Shown piece after piece: positions 16,769 to 25,321 of a stretch of 64,000 nt of DNA. Numbering within the stretch: position 1 is the stretch's first letter; every line of letters begins with the position of its first letter. The notes under the pieces are model-generated. The model was not told the DNA's origin and ran no database searches. It was given only the letters and a program-made list of their open reading frames with translations. This DNA is from Lachnospiraceae bacterium (lineage in GTDB: Bacteria; Bacillota; Clostridia; Lachnospirales; Lachnospiraceae). The stretch lies in the NCBI GenBank assembly GCA_910575275.1, contig CAJTEE010000001.1:827768-891767 (forward strand). The letters run 5' to 3'. The position numbers and the translations under genes were made by a program.

Positions 16769-17347
16769 TTAAGACATGACTTTGAGAAAAGAAATACATG
16801 GAAATACAGCTGTCACAAAGAGTGCGTCGAGAGAAAGGCGCACTTCGCCGTATTCTGCTTCGTCCATAATGGTTCCAGCGATTTCCTCGGCACGTACTGC
16901 CAGCTTGCCAAAGTCATCGCCATATACGACGCTGGAAGCGGGATTCTGCTGTACCTTAAGCGCATACTGGATCGTATAGGCGGAAGCAATGACCACCATA
17001 ATGATATGACAAATCATGTGATATCCAGAGCCTGAAAACTGCGGGAGATCTGCTAAGCTCCAGGCCAGGCCGATCGATCCCGCTGCCACAAACAGGAAAA
17101 ATACGATACTTCCTGCATCAACCATGCCCGTATAGACCGCCTTTACGGTATCAAAAATTCCCACTGGCAATGATGCAATCACATGATACGTTCCCGGCAC
17201 AACGGCAGACCGGCCCGCCTCATTAACAGTCCGCTCAAGCTCGCCGGCCGGCAGAATCCAACTCGCCGCTGCGTAGACTGCCATAATGCCGAACAAAAGT
17301 GCATAAATGTGCGGCAGTCTGAAACCTTTTTTGATCTTTCCGTTCAT
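16769..17347 (-). pseudogene. YfcC-family carrier, decayed remnant
   Basis: The N-terminal 95 residues resemble YfcC/ArcD-type carriers (LPHIYALLFGIMAVYAAASWILPAGE, then VPGTYHVI, VGIFDTVKA). The family is about 450-500 residues, but only 192 remain. After SIVFFLFVAAGS the text jumps to a piece of the central cytosolic loop (YALKVQQNPASSVVYGDD) and then loses similarity. Internal deletions and loss of the C-terminal half make function unlikely. It follows the C45 acyltransferase in the AbgT copy 2 operon, so it was probably a second transporter for that pathway. Confidence 0.75.
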
Positions 17348-17373
17348 TTTATGCATTCCCTTTTTTTGCTTCC

Positions 17374-18432
17374 CTATTTAAGTGATGCAAAGCGCAGACT
17401 TTCACAAGGATTCCCGATCGTGGTCCATGCCTCATAGTCCTCCAGTACAAACATGCTGGTGGAAATCGTCTGCGCCAATACTTCCCCCTGTGGATGGCGG
17501 CAGATTGCGTTGATTCCGTTCTTGTGGTCAGACATGATACGGAATAAATCCTGAAACCGCAGCTTTCCGTACCGCTTCTTTACTAACTCCTCAATCCGCT
17601 CATATCTCATGAAGGTAGAGGCATACTCATCTCTCCCCGGATTCAGATGGCAGAACTTGTCTGACATATAATGATTGCTTCTAAAAAGCACGCCGCTTCC
17701 GTCATCCTCCATGACAAAAATTTCATCCTTTGTCATCTCCACACAGAATGCATCTTTTGTATCGACCAGAATCACGTTCAGCCCGTTCATTCTCGGCGTC
17801 TCCTCGAGGCATTTCAAAGCTTCCTTTGCAGATTTACACTGCGCCAACAGAATATGTGCATTTAAAAAAATGTGCGCGCTGTCCACACGCTCTGCCGCGG
17901 AGGGGGCTTTTGAAGACCAGAAACCTGTGTTTGTCACCCCCAGCCCATAGCTGTTCATCCCGCAGGCCGGATATGTGACGGTTCCGGCACCGTTGATCTC
18001 CACCATTTTCAGGCCATCCGGATACTCTCTGCGGATGACCGCCTGTTCAATGTACATACTCATATCGCGGTTTTTAATGACATACGTATTTTTGTCCGCC
18101 GTGGCTTTCCCCCGAACCATCAGCATACTGCACTCCTGATTGAAGTATTCGTTCATAAAGTAAGCCGGAATATTCAAATAAACGATGTCCTGAAACGAAA
18201 TCCCCGAGCCGTCTGCAATTCCCTTCATTTCGTCATAAATGTCCCGATGAAATTGCTCCATAAACCGCAGATTCCTGTCCACAAATCTACGGTATCGTTC
18301 CGTATTCATATGATTTCGTTCCATTTTCGCCGAAACCGTCCTAACATTCTTTTCGATCGTTTCCTTAAGCTGCTCCCCCTGCATCACACCCTGTTGATAC
18401 GGCGTTCCCTTTGCTTCAATTACGGTTCTCAT
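17374..18432 (-). CDS. C45-family autoproteolytic acyltransferase/hydrolase (AAT-like)
   Basis: 352-residue Ntn hydrolase related to acyl-CoA:6-aminopenicillanic acid acyltransferase. C101 in NQECSML is in the position of the fungal N-terminal nucleophile (Cys103), so the chain probably cleaves itself between E100 and C101. Other features: GTPYQQGVMQGEQLK at the N-terminus, VIKNRDMS, GMNSYGLGVTNT and RSNHYMSD. Bacterial relatives cleave or transfer N-acyl groups on amino acids or peptides. It lies downstream of an AbgT transporter gene, whose family carries acyl-amino acids, so import and deacylation of one compound is a coherent guess. The start is set by AAAGGAGG nine bases upstream. Confidence 0.88.
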   Translation of the reverse strand: MRTVIEAKGTPYQQGVMQGEQLKETIEKNVRTVSAKMERNHMNTERYRRFVDRNLRFMEQFHRDIYDEMKGIADGSGISFQDIVYLNIPAYFMNEYFNQECSMLMVRGKATADKNTYVIKNRDMSMYIEQAVIRREYPDGLKMVEINGAGTVTYPACGMNSYGLGVTNTGFWSSKAPSAAERVDSAHIFLNAHILLAQCKSAKEALKCLEETPRMNGLNVILVDTKDAFCVEMTKDEIFVMEDDGSGVLFRSNHYMSDKFCHLNPGRDEYASTFMRYERIEELVKKRYGKLRFQDLFRIMSDHKNGINAICRHPQGEVLAQTISTSMFVLEDYEAWTTIGNPCESLRFASLK

Positions 18433-18475
18433 CTAAAATAACCTCCTTTTTTAATCATAGATTCCTTTGCTTTCA

Positions 18476-20011
18476 TCAGTAGCATACCGGGCCGCCCGGT
18501 CCAAACGGAATTTTAAAGAAAAACCAGAGTAAAAGCTGCACGATCATGAAGCCGTAAAAGGCCAGGGAATATGGCAGCATGTTGGACATCAGTGTCCCTA
18601 AGCCTGTTTCCTTGTCATATCTCTGAGCCAGTGCGAGCAGCATCCCAAAATAGGCAAAGGTGGGACAGATCGGGTTTGTGATCGCATCCCCGATCCGGTA
18701 TGTTATCTGTACCAGCGCGGGATGATACCCCAGAAACATAAACATCGGTACAAAAATCGGAGCCAGGATTGCCCACTTTGTGGATGCCCCGCCGATTACC
18801 AGATTAATGAGCGCACATACGGTGGCAAATAGAATCAGCACAACCGGAATCGGGAAGCCGGATGCCTGCAGTGCCTCGGCCGCCTTAATTGCGACTACAA
18901 TTCCAATATTGGACCATGAAAAGTAATTCAAGAACTGGGCGGACACGAAAATCAGAGCAATATAGCTCCCCATGTCTGCCATGGATTTTCCAAGCGCCGC
19001 CGATACGTCCTTCATTCCTTTAAAATTACCGGAGGCAAGCCCAAACGTCACACCGGGGATGAAAAACAACAATGCGATCAGAAACGGAAGGCCCTTCATC
19101 AGCGGAGCCGCCGAGGCAATCGGAGAGCCTGTCGCCGGATCACGGAGAATTCCATTTGAAGGGATTGTGCCGGCCGCCACTAGTATCAAAAAAATCCCGG
19201 CCGCAAGCAATGCACGCTTGATCGCCTTCTTATCCTGCTTTGTTACGGCCTCTACCTTCTCTGTCGCAACCGAACCGGTATAGTTCCCCAGCCTTGGCTC
19301 AACTACCTTTACCGTTATTATGGTAGTCACTAAGGTCAGCACCACAACCGATGCGGCGCTAAAATACCAGTTGATTGCCGGCGAGAGCGCAATATCCGCA
19401 TCCACCATCTTTGCAGCAAGCTCCGTATAGCTTAAGTTTACTACATCCTGCGAAGTCACAAGCAGGTTTGATGCAAATGCGCCTGAGACGGAGGCATAGG
19501 CCCCCAGCATCCCGGCAATCGGATGGCGTCCCATCGCCATAAAAATAATGGCCCCTAAAGGAGGCATGATGACAAACCCCGTACCGCCCGCCATATCTGC
19601 CATTACACAGGCAAACAGGAACACACTGATAATTTTTATATCAGACCCCTTCGAGCTCTGAACCACATTCCTTAAGCCAACTGAAAAAAGCCCCGACTTA
19701 TCGCAGACACCAACACCCATCATACAGACTAAAACCATCCCCAGTGCCGGGAGACCAGTGAAGTTGCTCACCGCTGACGTGATCATTTTCAAAAGCCCTT
19801 CCACTGACAGCAGATTATATACCGTGACCGCCTCGCCTGTCGCCGGGTTGATTCCCGAATACCCGGCAAGAGACAGAACGTAGGACAGAAGAATTGTCAC
19901 TATACTCAATCCTAAAAACAGCACCATGGGATCCGGAATTTTATTCCCAAGCGTTTCAACACCACTTAAAAAATAGTCAAATATGCCTTTTTTCTTACGT
20001 GCTCCACTCAT
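18476..20011 (-). CDS. AbgT-family transporter (copy 2)
   Basis: 511-residue transporter, clearly paralogous to the one at 13838-15364 (shared GNKIPDPMVLFLGL, GFVIMPPLGAIIFMAMGRHP, GGASTKWAILAPIFVPMFM, YRIGDAITNPICPTFAYFG). ATG 20011 is chosen instead of 20044 because AAGGAGG is eight bases upstream. It heads an operon with the C45 acyltransferase gene and the YfcC remnant. The two AbgT copies differ in their central segment, which suggests different substrates. Confidence 0.92.
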   Translation of the reverse strand: MSGARKKKGIFDYFLSGVETLGNKIPDPMVLFLGLSIVTILLSYVLSLAGYSGINPATGEAVTVYNLLSVEGLLKMITSAVSNFTGLPALGMVLVCMMGVGVCDKSGLFSVGLRNVVQSSKGSDIKIISVFLFACVMADMAGGTGFVIMPPLGAIIFMAMGRHPIAGMLGAYASVSGAFASNLLVTSQDVVNLSYTELAAKMVDADIALSPAINWYFSAASVVVLTLVTTIITVKVVEPRLGNYTGSVATEKVEAVTKQDKKAIKRALLAAGIFLILVAAGTIPSNGILRDPATGSPIASAAPLMKGLPFLIALLFFIPGVTFGLASGNFKGMKDVSAALGKSMADMGSYIALIFVSAQFLNYFSWSNIGIVVAIKAAEALQASGFPIPVVLILFATVCALINLVIGGASTKWAILAPIFVPMFMFLGYHPALVQITYRIGDAITNPICPTFAYFGMLLALAQRYDKETGLGTLMSNMLPYSLAFYGFMIVQLLLWFFFKIPFGPGGPVCY

Positions 20012-20175
20012 TTTGTCTGCCTCCTTCATATTGTTATTTATCATTAATGGCTATATGGTATCTTATCCTGCAAATTTTTTGAAACCGTTTCCGGATACAA
20101 AGACAGAAGCTGGTAAGATCATGCGCTCCTGTACGCATCTCTGTTTAAAATATATATTTTTATATATTTTTTATA

Positions 20176-20242
20176 ATTATAGAAAAATATTCACCTATTG
20201 TCTAATAACTATCTCCAAATACCCCTATAGTTCTTTTGCTAT
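20176..20242 (-). promoter_or_regulatory. AbgT copy 2 promoter with shared LysR-type element
   Basis: On the minus strand TAGACA (20204-20199), exactly 17 bases, then TATAAT (20181-20176). The upstream block with CTATAGGGG (within 20197-20242) matches the copy 1 promoter. The 160-base leader to the start codon is A/T-rich. Confidence 0.68.
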
Positions 20243-20253
20243 CGCACATACGT

Positions 20254-20297
20254 AAAAAAGGCCCCTCATGCGTCTTACTATGCATGAGAAGCCTTTT
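20254..20297 (-). terminator. Terminator after LysR gene 20302-21249
   Basis: Stem AAAAGGC-(CC/TT)-CTCATGC with a short loop, followed on the minus strand by TTTTTT. It separates the LysR gene from the AbgT copy 2 promoter. Confidence 0.8.
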
Positions 20298-20301
20298 CCT
20301 G

Positions 20302-21249
20302 CTACTGTTCATACATCTGATGCAAAACCTCTTTTGCCACCAGGATGAATTGCTTGGCAATTTTTGTCTGATATTTATTCTTTAAATAGTTCGCTGCGAT
20401 CGTCCTCTCTACCTTCGGATGGTCTAAAATAAAGGTATGCGTTCCGCCGTCTCTGCCAAGATTGATCTGATTCTGCTTTATGAAGATTCCCGGCGAAATC
20501 CCGACCCCGTAGCCGGCCATGCCGAGAGAGATCATCGTCGTGATGTTCTGCGTCTCCAGGACCACCTCCGGCGTGATTCCCCCAGCCCGACAGATCCGCT
20601 CAAACATCGAGCCGATCCAGCTTGGCATCTTCATCTTGATAAACGGGCAGCAGGCAAACGTACCAAGCGGCAGTCGTGTGCTCTTTAAAATCTCTCTCTG
20701 TTCCTTTTCCGAGAAGTACTCCCGCAGAATATGATCCGATACAATCAGGAGAATTTCTTCCGCCTGAAGATATTCTGACTGAATCCGGCTGGTATCCATA
20801 TCGTCATCCAAATAACCGATCGTCAGATCGACCTTTCCCTTATAGAGTGCCTCTTTGATCTCATCCGTCGTCCCCTCCATAAGCTTAACCCGGACACGCG
20901 GAAACGCCTCCCGAAATCGCATCAAAAGCGGCGGCAGCATATAAGTGCCGCGTATATGTGTCACACCGATCGTAAGCTCGGCGCTCCTGAAATCCTTGAT
21001 ATCCTGCAGCTCAAGCTCCGCCTCCTGCTTTACCTCTACCATCCTTCTTGCATGGTGGAGAAGGCTCCTCCCCGCCTCCGTAAGCGTGAGCGGCGGATTG
21101 CGGTCAAACAGCTCAACCCCCAATTCCTCCTCCAGCTTTGCAATATGGTTGCTTAACGACGGCTGGGAGATATAGAGGCGCCTCGACGCCCGCGTAAAGT
21201 TCATCTCCTCCGCGGCCGCGATAAAATACTCCAGATTCAGGAAATTCAT
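20302..21249 (-). CDS. LysR-family regulator, candidate regulator of the AbgT operons
   Basis: 315 residues: winged helix-turn-helix at 1-60 (ASRRLYISQPSLSNHIAKLEEELG), linker helix, then a substrate-binding domain from about 90. It starts three bases after the shikimate-kinase-like gene, so it is the last gene of the diphosphatase/flavin reductase/kinase operon. It ends just upstream of the AbgT copy 2 promoter, whose 46-bp element is repeated at the AbgT copy 1 promoter, and is the nearest candidate regulator of both. Confidence 0.9.
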   Translation of the reverse strand: MNFLNLEYFIAAAEEMNFTRASRRLYISQPSLSNHIAKLEEELGVELFDRNPPLTLTEAGRSLLHHARRMVEVKQEAELELQDIKDFRSAELTIGVTHIRGTYMLPPLLMRFREAFPRVRVKLMEGTTDEIKEALYKGKVDLTIGYLDDDMDTSRIQSEYLQAEEILLIVSDHILREYFSEKEQREILKSTRLPLGTFACCPFIKMKMPSWIGSMFERICRAGGITPEVVLETQNITTMISLGMAGYGVGISPGIFIKQNQINLGRDGGTHTFILDHPKVERTIAANYLKNKYQTKIAKQFILVAKEVLHQMYEQ

Positions 21250-21252
21250 GCT

Positions 21253-21780
21253 CTAATCCCCCTTTTCAAAATGCGCCCGCAACGCATCAACCACCTGGCC
21301 GAACTCCTTTCCCTCCTCGTCTATGGTCAAATCGGCATAGCGTTCATAATATGCCACCCGCTCGTCAAATAAATCTCGCAGCGTCATGCCTTCTTTGAGC
21401 GCCACGCCGCGATCCTTCACATTCCCCACACGCCGCACAAGCTCCTCGTAGCGGATCTTCAAATATACGACCGTCCCGAGCTCCCTTAGATGCGCCATGG
21501 CCCGTTCGCCATAGATTACGCTGCCGCCCGGAGCGATGACAGAATGCAGCGCACAAAGCCCTGCATTGATTTCCTCCTCGACCTTGAGAAAGCCGCCCAT
21601 CCCCTGTTCGGCGATGATCTCCCGCAAAAGCTTTCCCGTCCTCTCCTGGATCACCAGATCCACATCCACAAAGGAATATCCCAGCCGCTTTGCGAGGAGC
21701 ACCCCGATCGTACTCTTGCCTGCCGACGGCATCCCGATCAGGATAATGTTATCTTTTTTCGCTCTTTTGCTGCTTGTCAT
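21253..21780 (-). CDS. Shikimate kinase-like P-loop kinase
   Basis: 175 residues, normal for shikimate kinase, which phosphorylates shikimate in aromatic amino-acid synthesis. Walker A GMPSAGKST is at 16-24, followed by the DVDLVIQERTGK substrate segment, the GGS motif in APGGSVIYGERAM, and a lid-like DRGVALKEGMTLRDLFDERVAYYE. ATG 21780 is used, with GGAGAG nine bases upstream; a longer open frame to 21933 only shadows the preceding gene. It overlaps the end of the flavin reductase gene by 32 bases. No other aromatic-pathway gene is near, so a related small kinase is possible. Confidence 0.8.
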   Translation of the reverse strand: MTSSKRAKKDNIILIGMPSAGKSTIGVLLAKRLGYSFVDVDLVIQERTGKLLREIIAEQGMGGFLKVEEEINAGLCALHSVIAPGGSVIYGERAMAHLRELGTVVYLKIRYEELVRRVGNVKDRGVALKEGMTLRDLFDERVAYYERYADLTIDEEGKEFGQVVDALRAHFEKGD

Positions 21781-22387
21781 GACTTTTTTCTCTCCGTCTT
21801 GCTTTTGCTTTTTTCTCCGGCGTTTTTCGCACACTGTATCCAAATGACCCCAGGCAGTCTCCCAGTCCGTAATACCGTCCATGAGAATATGCCAACGGCC
21901 GTGCCCTCGAAAGCCGGAAGGTACCGTTTGCATCCAGATACGCCTCGCTTACGCTGACCGCTACGATTTCTGCCAGAAACAGATGGTGGCTTCCTAGCTC
22001 TCTTACCTCCGTGACCCGGCATTCCAGACTGACCGGACTCTCCTGTACAATAGGCGCAAGAACCTTCCTTGCACTTCCCTTTGTGAGCCCGGTTTCCTTC
22101 CATTTATCCGTATCCCGCCCGGAGCGGACGCCGCAGAAATCCGTCGCAAACGCCATGGATTCTGTGGTCAGATTGACAACAAATTCCCCGGTCTCCCGGA
22201 GCATGTGATAGGAATAGCGCTCCGGCCTTACGCTGATCGAGAGCATCGGCGGATTCGTACAGACCGTTCCCGTCCAGGCCACCGTAAAGAGGTTGGCATT
22301 CCCCTCCCCGTCTGCCACGCTTACCAAAACCGCCGGGACCGGATACAACAGGTTCCCGGGCTTAAATTCCCGTTTTTTTATCTCCAT
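21749..22387 (-). CDS. Flavin reductase-like FMN-binding protein
   Basis: 212 residues with the split-barrel flavin reductase fold: PVPAVLVSVAD, NLFTVAWTGTVCTNPPMLSISVRPERYSYHMLRE, and GEFVVNLTTESMAFATDFCGVRSGRDTDKW. It probably binds FMN and reduces flavins or serves as an electron-transfer component. The last 30 residues are highly charged (KKAKARRREKSHDKQQKSEKR) and not part of the usual fold. It follows the diphosphatase gene by 15 bases in the same operon. Confidence 0.86.
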   Translation of the reverse strand: MEIKKREFKPGNLLYPVPAVLVSVADGEGNANLFTVAWTGTVCTNPPMLSISVRPERYSYHMLRETGEFVVNLTTESMAFATDFCGVRSGRDTDKWKETGLTKGSARKVLAPIVQESPVSLECRVTEVRELGSHHLFLAEIVAVSVSEAYLDANGTFRLSRARPLAYSHGRYYGLGDCLGSFGYSVRKTPEKKAKARRREKSHDKQQKSEKR

Positions 22388-22402
22388 ACCGGGCGTCCCC
22401 CG

Positions 22403-24073
22403 CTACTGCTGCAGCGCAAGCATGATCTGCGGCGCCAGCTGCTTTTTCCGGGAGACGACGCCCGGAAGCCTGACAATCCCGTCGATCTTCTCCACCGCGT
22501 CCCCGTCATTTAGATGAAAGGCTGTCGCCACGAGCTGCTCCGCGCCCTGGCCGACACACACAAGATTTGTACACTCCGAGAGGATGTTGGTCAACATGAA
22601 AAACATCATATCTACGTTGTGCTGCTCCTTGGCCTTTTCCGTATAGGCGAGCATCCGAGGCTCCAGCTCTGCCAGCTCTACGGGATTTAACGACGTGATC
22701 TGCCCGATGCCAAATACCGAATTTCCGGCCGTAAACCGCTTGAAATCCTGATAGAAAATGTCTTCATCCGATTTTCCCTTCAGGTTGCTGCCGGCGGCAA
22801 ACATCTTTGTCGCATATTCCTCCGCCTTGATCCCCGCAAGCTCCGCTAAGGACAGAGCCGCCGCCTTGTCAACCGGCGTACAGGTCGGGGAGCGGAACAA
22901 AAGCGTGTCGGAGATGATCGCACTGCAGAGGAGCCCCGCCGTCTTTTTGTCGATCTCGACGCCGTTTTCCTGGTACATCTGATAAATAATCGTCGCCGTA
23001 CAGCCGAGTGGCTGGTTGCGGAAAAACACCGGAGACATCGTCTCCACGGTCCCTAACCGGTGATGGTCGATGATCTCCCGGATATCCGCGCTCTCCATGC
23101 CCTCAACGGCCTGCGTCCTCTCGTTATGATCGACGAGAATCAGCCGCTTTCCCTTTGCGCCAAGAAGATTCCGCCTGGAGATCATACCCACATATTTTCC
23201 GTCGCTGTCAAGGATCGGAAAATCGCGATGCCGCTTGCTGGCCATGATGTCGCGGATATCATCCAGATAATCCTCCTCGGAGAAGTTTAAGATCGTCTCC
23301 GTTGTCATAAAATAGCTAATCGGCATGGACTGATTGATGAGACGCGCTGTCGTGTATGTATCATAGGGGGTCGTGATGACCGTGCAGCCGCGCTCCTGCG
23401 CCAACTTGCGGATCGTGAGGGACACACCCGCGCCCTCGCAGACAATGATACAGCCCGCCTCCATCTCAATGGCGCAAAGCTGCGACTCATAGCGGTTCCC
23501 GAGGATCACCAGATCGTTTTTTTCGATGTAGTTTTCCATCAGATCCGGGTTTGCCGCCGCAATCAGCACCTTTCCCTTTTCAAAATATTCCTCTGCATCC
23601 CCTACCACGATCGTTCCTTCCAGCGTGTCCAGAATATTGGTGTATCTGGTGCGCGCCTTGGAAATGATGCTGCTGTCGTACAGGTTCATATACGACTTCG
23701 TAATGTCGCCGATCGTGATGACGCCCTCCAAAACACCCTCGTCGTTTACGCAGGGCAGCGTCACGACGTTGTTTTCCTGCATGAGCTCCCATGCATTTTT
23801 TAAGGAGATCCCCCGATCCACACCCTTCGTATGGCGGATCTCGATGTCCTTGACCTGCGTCTTTACATTTTCCACGAGGCGCGGCGCCTTTGCCTTGAAA
23901 TATTTCAGTACAAACTCCGTCTCCGGATTCACGTTGCCCGCCCGGCAGGGCTCATACGTCTCTCCGGTGATCTTGTTCTTCAGATTTGCATAGCAGATCG
24001 CCGAACAGATGGAATCCGTATCCGGATTCCGGTGCCCCAGCACCAGTGTCTTTTCCTTTTCCTGATTCGCCAT
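22403..24073 (-). CDS. Manganese-dependent inorganic diphosphatase with CBS domains (family II)
   Basis: 556 residues, matching the long CBS-containing form of family II pyrophosphatase, which hydrolyses PPi to phosphate in the cytosol. Catalytic DHH part: GHRNPDTDSICSA near the N-terminus, LVDHNERTQA and the IDHHRLG motif. A regulatory insertion (about residues 70-300) has two CBS repeats with a DRTGG-type domain between them, a form reported to be controlled by adenine nucleotides. It is the first gene of a four-gene operon (flavin reductase, kinase, LysR follow). Confidence 0.93.
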   Translation of the reverse strand: MANQEKEKTLVLGHRNPDTDSICSAICYANLKNKITGETYEPCRAGNVNPETEFVLKYFKAKAPRLVENVKTQVKDIEIRHTKGVDRGISLKNAWELMQENNVVTLPCVNDEGVLEGVITIGDITKSYMNLYDSSIISKARTRYTNILDTLEGTIVVGDAEEYFEKGKVLIAAANPDLMENYIEKNDLVILGNRYESQLCAIEMEAGCIIVCEGAGVSLTIRKLAQERGCTVITTPYDTYTTARLINQSMPISYFMTTETILNFSEEDYLDDIRDIMASKRHRDFPILDSDGKYVGMISRRNLLGAKGKRLILVDHNERTQAVEGMESADIREIIDHHRLGTVETMSPVFFRNQPLGCTATIIYQMYQENGVEIDKKTAGLLCSAIISDTLLFRSPTCTPVDKAAALSLAELAGIKAEEYATKMFAAGSNLKGKSDEDIFYQDFKRFTAGNSVFGIGQITSLNPVELAELEPRMLAYTEKAKEQHNVDMMFFMLTNILSECTNLVCVGQGAEQLVATAFHLNDGDAVEKIDGIVRLPGVVSRKKQLAPQIMLALQQ

Positions 24074-24200
24074 CCCGTCTTCCCGTCCTTTCCGGCTGTT
24101 TTTCTATAGTTTCATAATATATTAACACTGTGTTCATATTTTATTCATATCTGTTTTTTATACTAATTGCATAGAAAACAATATGTTTTCGTTTTTCAAT

Positions 24201-24355
24201 TAGACAGATTGCACATAGATTTTTCATAATTGCCCCGGCCCAAGTGGTCGGGGTCTCCTCATTTTTATGGCGGTAAAACGCTTTCGGCGACTCTCCCGCA
24301 CTTTCGGCCGTTTACATGGATGGCGGACAGGCTTTTGCCTGCCCGCCTTTTTGTT
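24201..24355 (+). ncRNA. Candidate orphan small RNA, about 120 nt, with own promoter and terminator
   Basis: In the 292-base gap between two minus-strand operons the plus strand shows TAGACA (24201-24206), 18 bases, CATAAT (24225-24230), then a G/C-rich transcript-like stretch and a strong terminator. The stretch begins with an 8-bp hairpin CCCCGGCC/GGTCGGGG and contains a second arm GTAAAACG/CGTTTAC enclosing two CTTTCGG repeats. It ends in GGCGG-A-CAGGC / GCCTG-C-CCGCC followed by TTTTTG and TTTTTT (24322-24355). The T-run is on the plus strand only, so it cannot serve the flanking genes. It does not match 6S, SRP RNA, tmRNA or a riboswitch known to me. Confidence 0.5.
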
Positions 24356-24365
24356 TTTTCTTACG

Positions 24366-25307
24366 TCAGCCAAGCGCCAGCTTCGCCGCGCCGTAGATTC
24401 CCGCGTCATTCCCGAGCGTAGCTAACAAAATCTTTGGCTTCTTTGTCGACATCGGCGACAGCTCGTCGTGATAGCGCCTGATTTTCTCTGTCAGAAACGT
24501 TCCGGCCCTGGAAACGCCGCCTCCGATCAGATACGCCTCCGGGTCCAGGACCATCGTGACGCTCGCAAGTGCCCATCCCAGATAGCGGCAGGAGGTCTCC
24601 ACCGACTCAAGCGCCAGCGCATCCCCCTTCTTCGCCAAATCAAGCACATCCTTGGCGGTCGGCTCGGGAATGTTCCGAAGTGCCGAGGGCTGCGTGCCGG
24701 ACGCAAGCGTCCGTTTTGCGATCCGCACAAACCCCGTCGCGGACGCAGCCTGCTCCAGGCAGCCATAACCGCCGCAATTGCAACGCTCCGTCTCCCCATC
24801 CAGGATGTGCATATGGCCGATCTCACCGCCGACGCCGCGCGTCCCGGGCCAGATCCTTCCGTCCAGGATCACGCCGCCGCCGACTCCCGTGCCCAGCGTC
24901 ACCATGACCAGGTTTTTGTATCCCCGGCCGCCGCCCTGCCAGGCCTCACCGAGCGCGGCAACATTTGCGTCGTTTCCGCTTTTCACCGGCAGGCCGTCTA
25001 AAAGACCGCTCAAAATCTCCTGCGGGTTCATGGCGCCCCAGCCCAGATTTACACAAAAATCCACATGCCCATCCGGGAGCACCGGCCCCGGCATGCCAAG
25101 GCCCGCCCCGGCATAATCCGAAAGCGCCCCTTTCAGCTCGGCCGTCTTTTGTCTGACCGACGCGGCGATATCGGGAAGGATGTCCTTCCCGCCGGCCGCC
25201 TTCCTTGTCGGAATTTCCCATTTCGTGACAAGCGTCCCGCCGGCCTCAAAAATGCCCAGCTTGACCGTCGTTCCGCCGATGTCGATCCCGATCACGTTCC
25301 GGTTCAT
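24366..25307 (-). CDS. ROK-family glucokinase
   Basis: 313 residues. N-terminal phosphate motif [14 protein letters not shown], the glucose-binding segment [22 protein letters not shown], and the zinc motif GHM...[12 protein letters not shown] of ROK kinases. It probably phosphorylates glucose with ATP. It follows the transketolase gene by 14 bases, so sugar phosphorylation and the pentose route are co-transcribed. Confidence 0.92.
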   Translation of the reverse strand: MNRNVIGIDIGGTTVKLGIFEAGGTLVTKWEIPTRKAAGGKDILPDIAASVRQKTAELKGALSDYAGAGLGMPGPVLPDGHVDFCVNLGWGAMNPQEILSGLLDGLPVKSGNDANVAALGEAWQGGGRGYKNLVMVTLGTGVGGGVILDGRIWPGTRGVGGEIGHMHILDGETERCNCGGYGCLEQAASATGFVRIAKRTLASGTQPSALRNIPEPTAKDVLDLAKKGDALALESVETSCRYLGWALASVTMVLDPEAYLIGGGVSRAGTFLTEKIRRYHDELSPMSTKKPKILLATLGNDAGIYGAAKLALG

Positions 25308-25321
25308 ATCATGTCTCCTTT

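Noticed and set aside
24201..24355. 6S RNA, SRP RNA or tmRNA
   Set aside because: It is too short for 6S and tmRNA, and lacks the SRP GGAAGG-type loop and the tRNA-like end.
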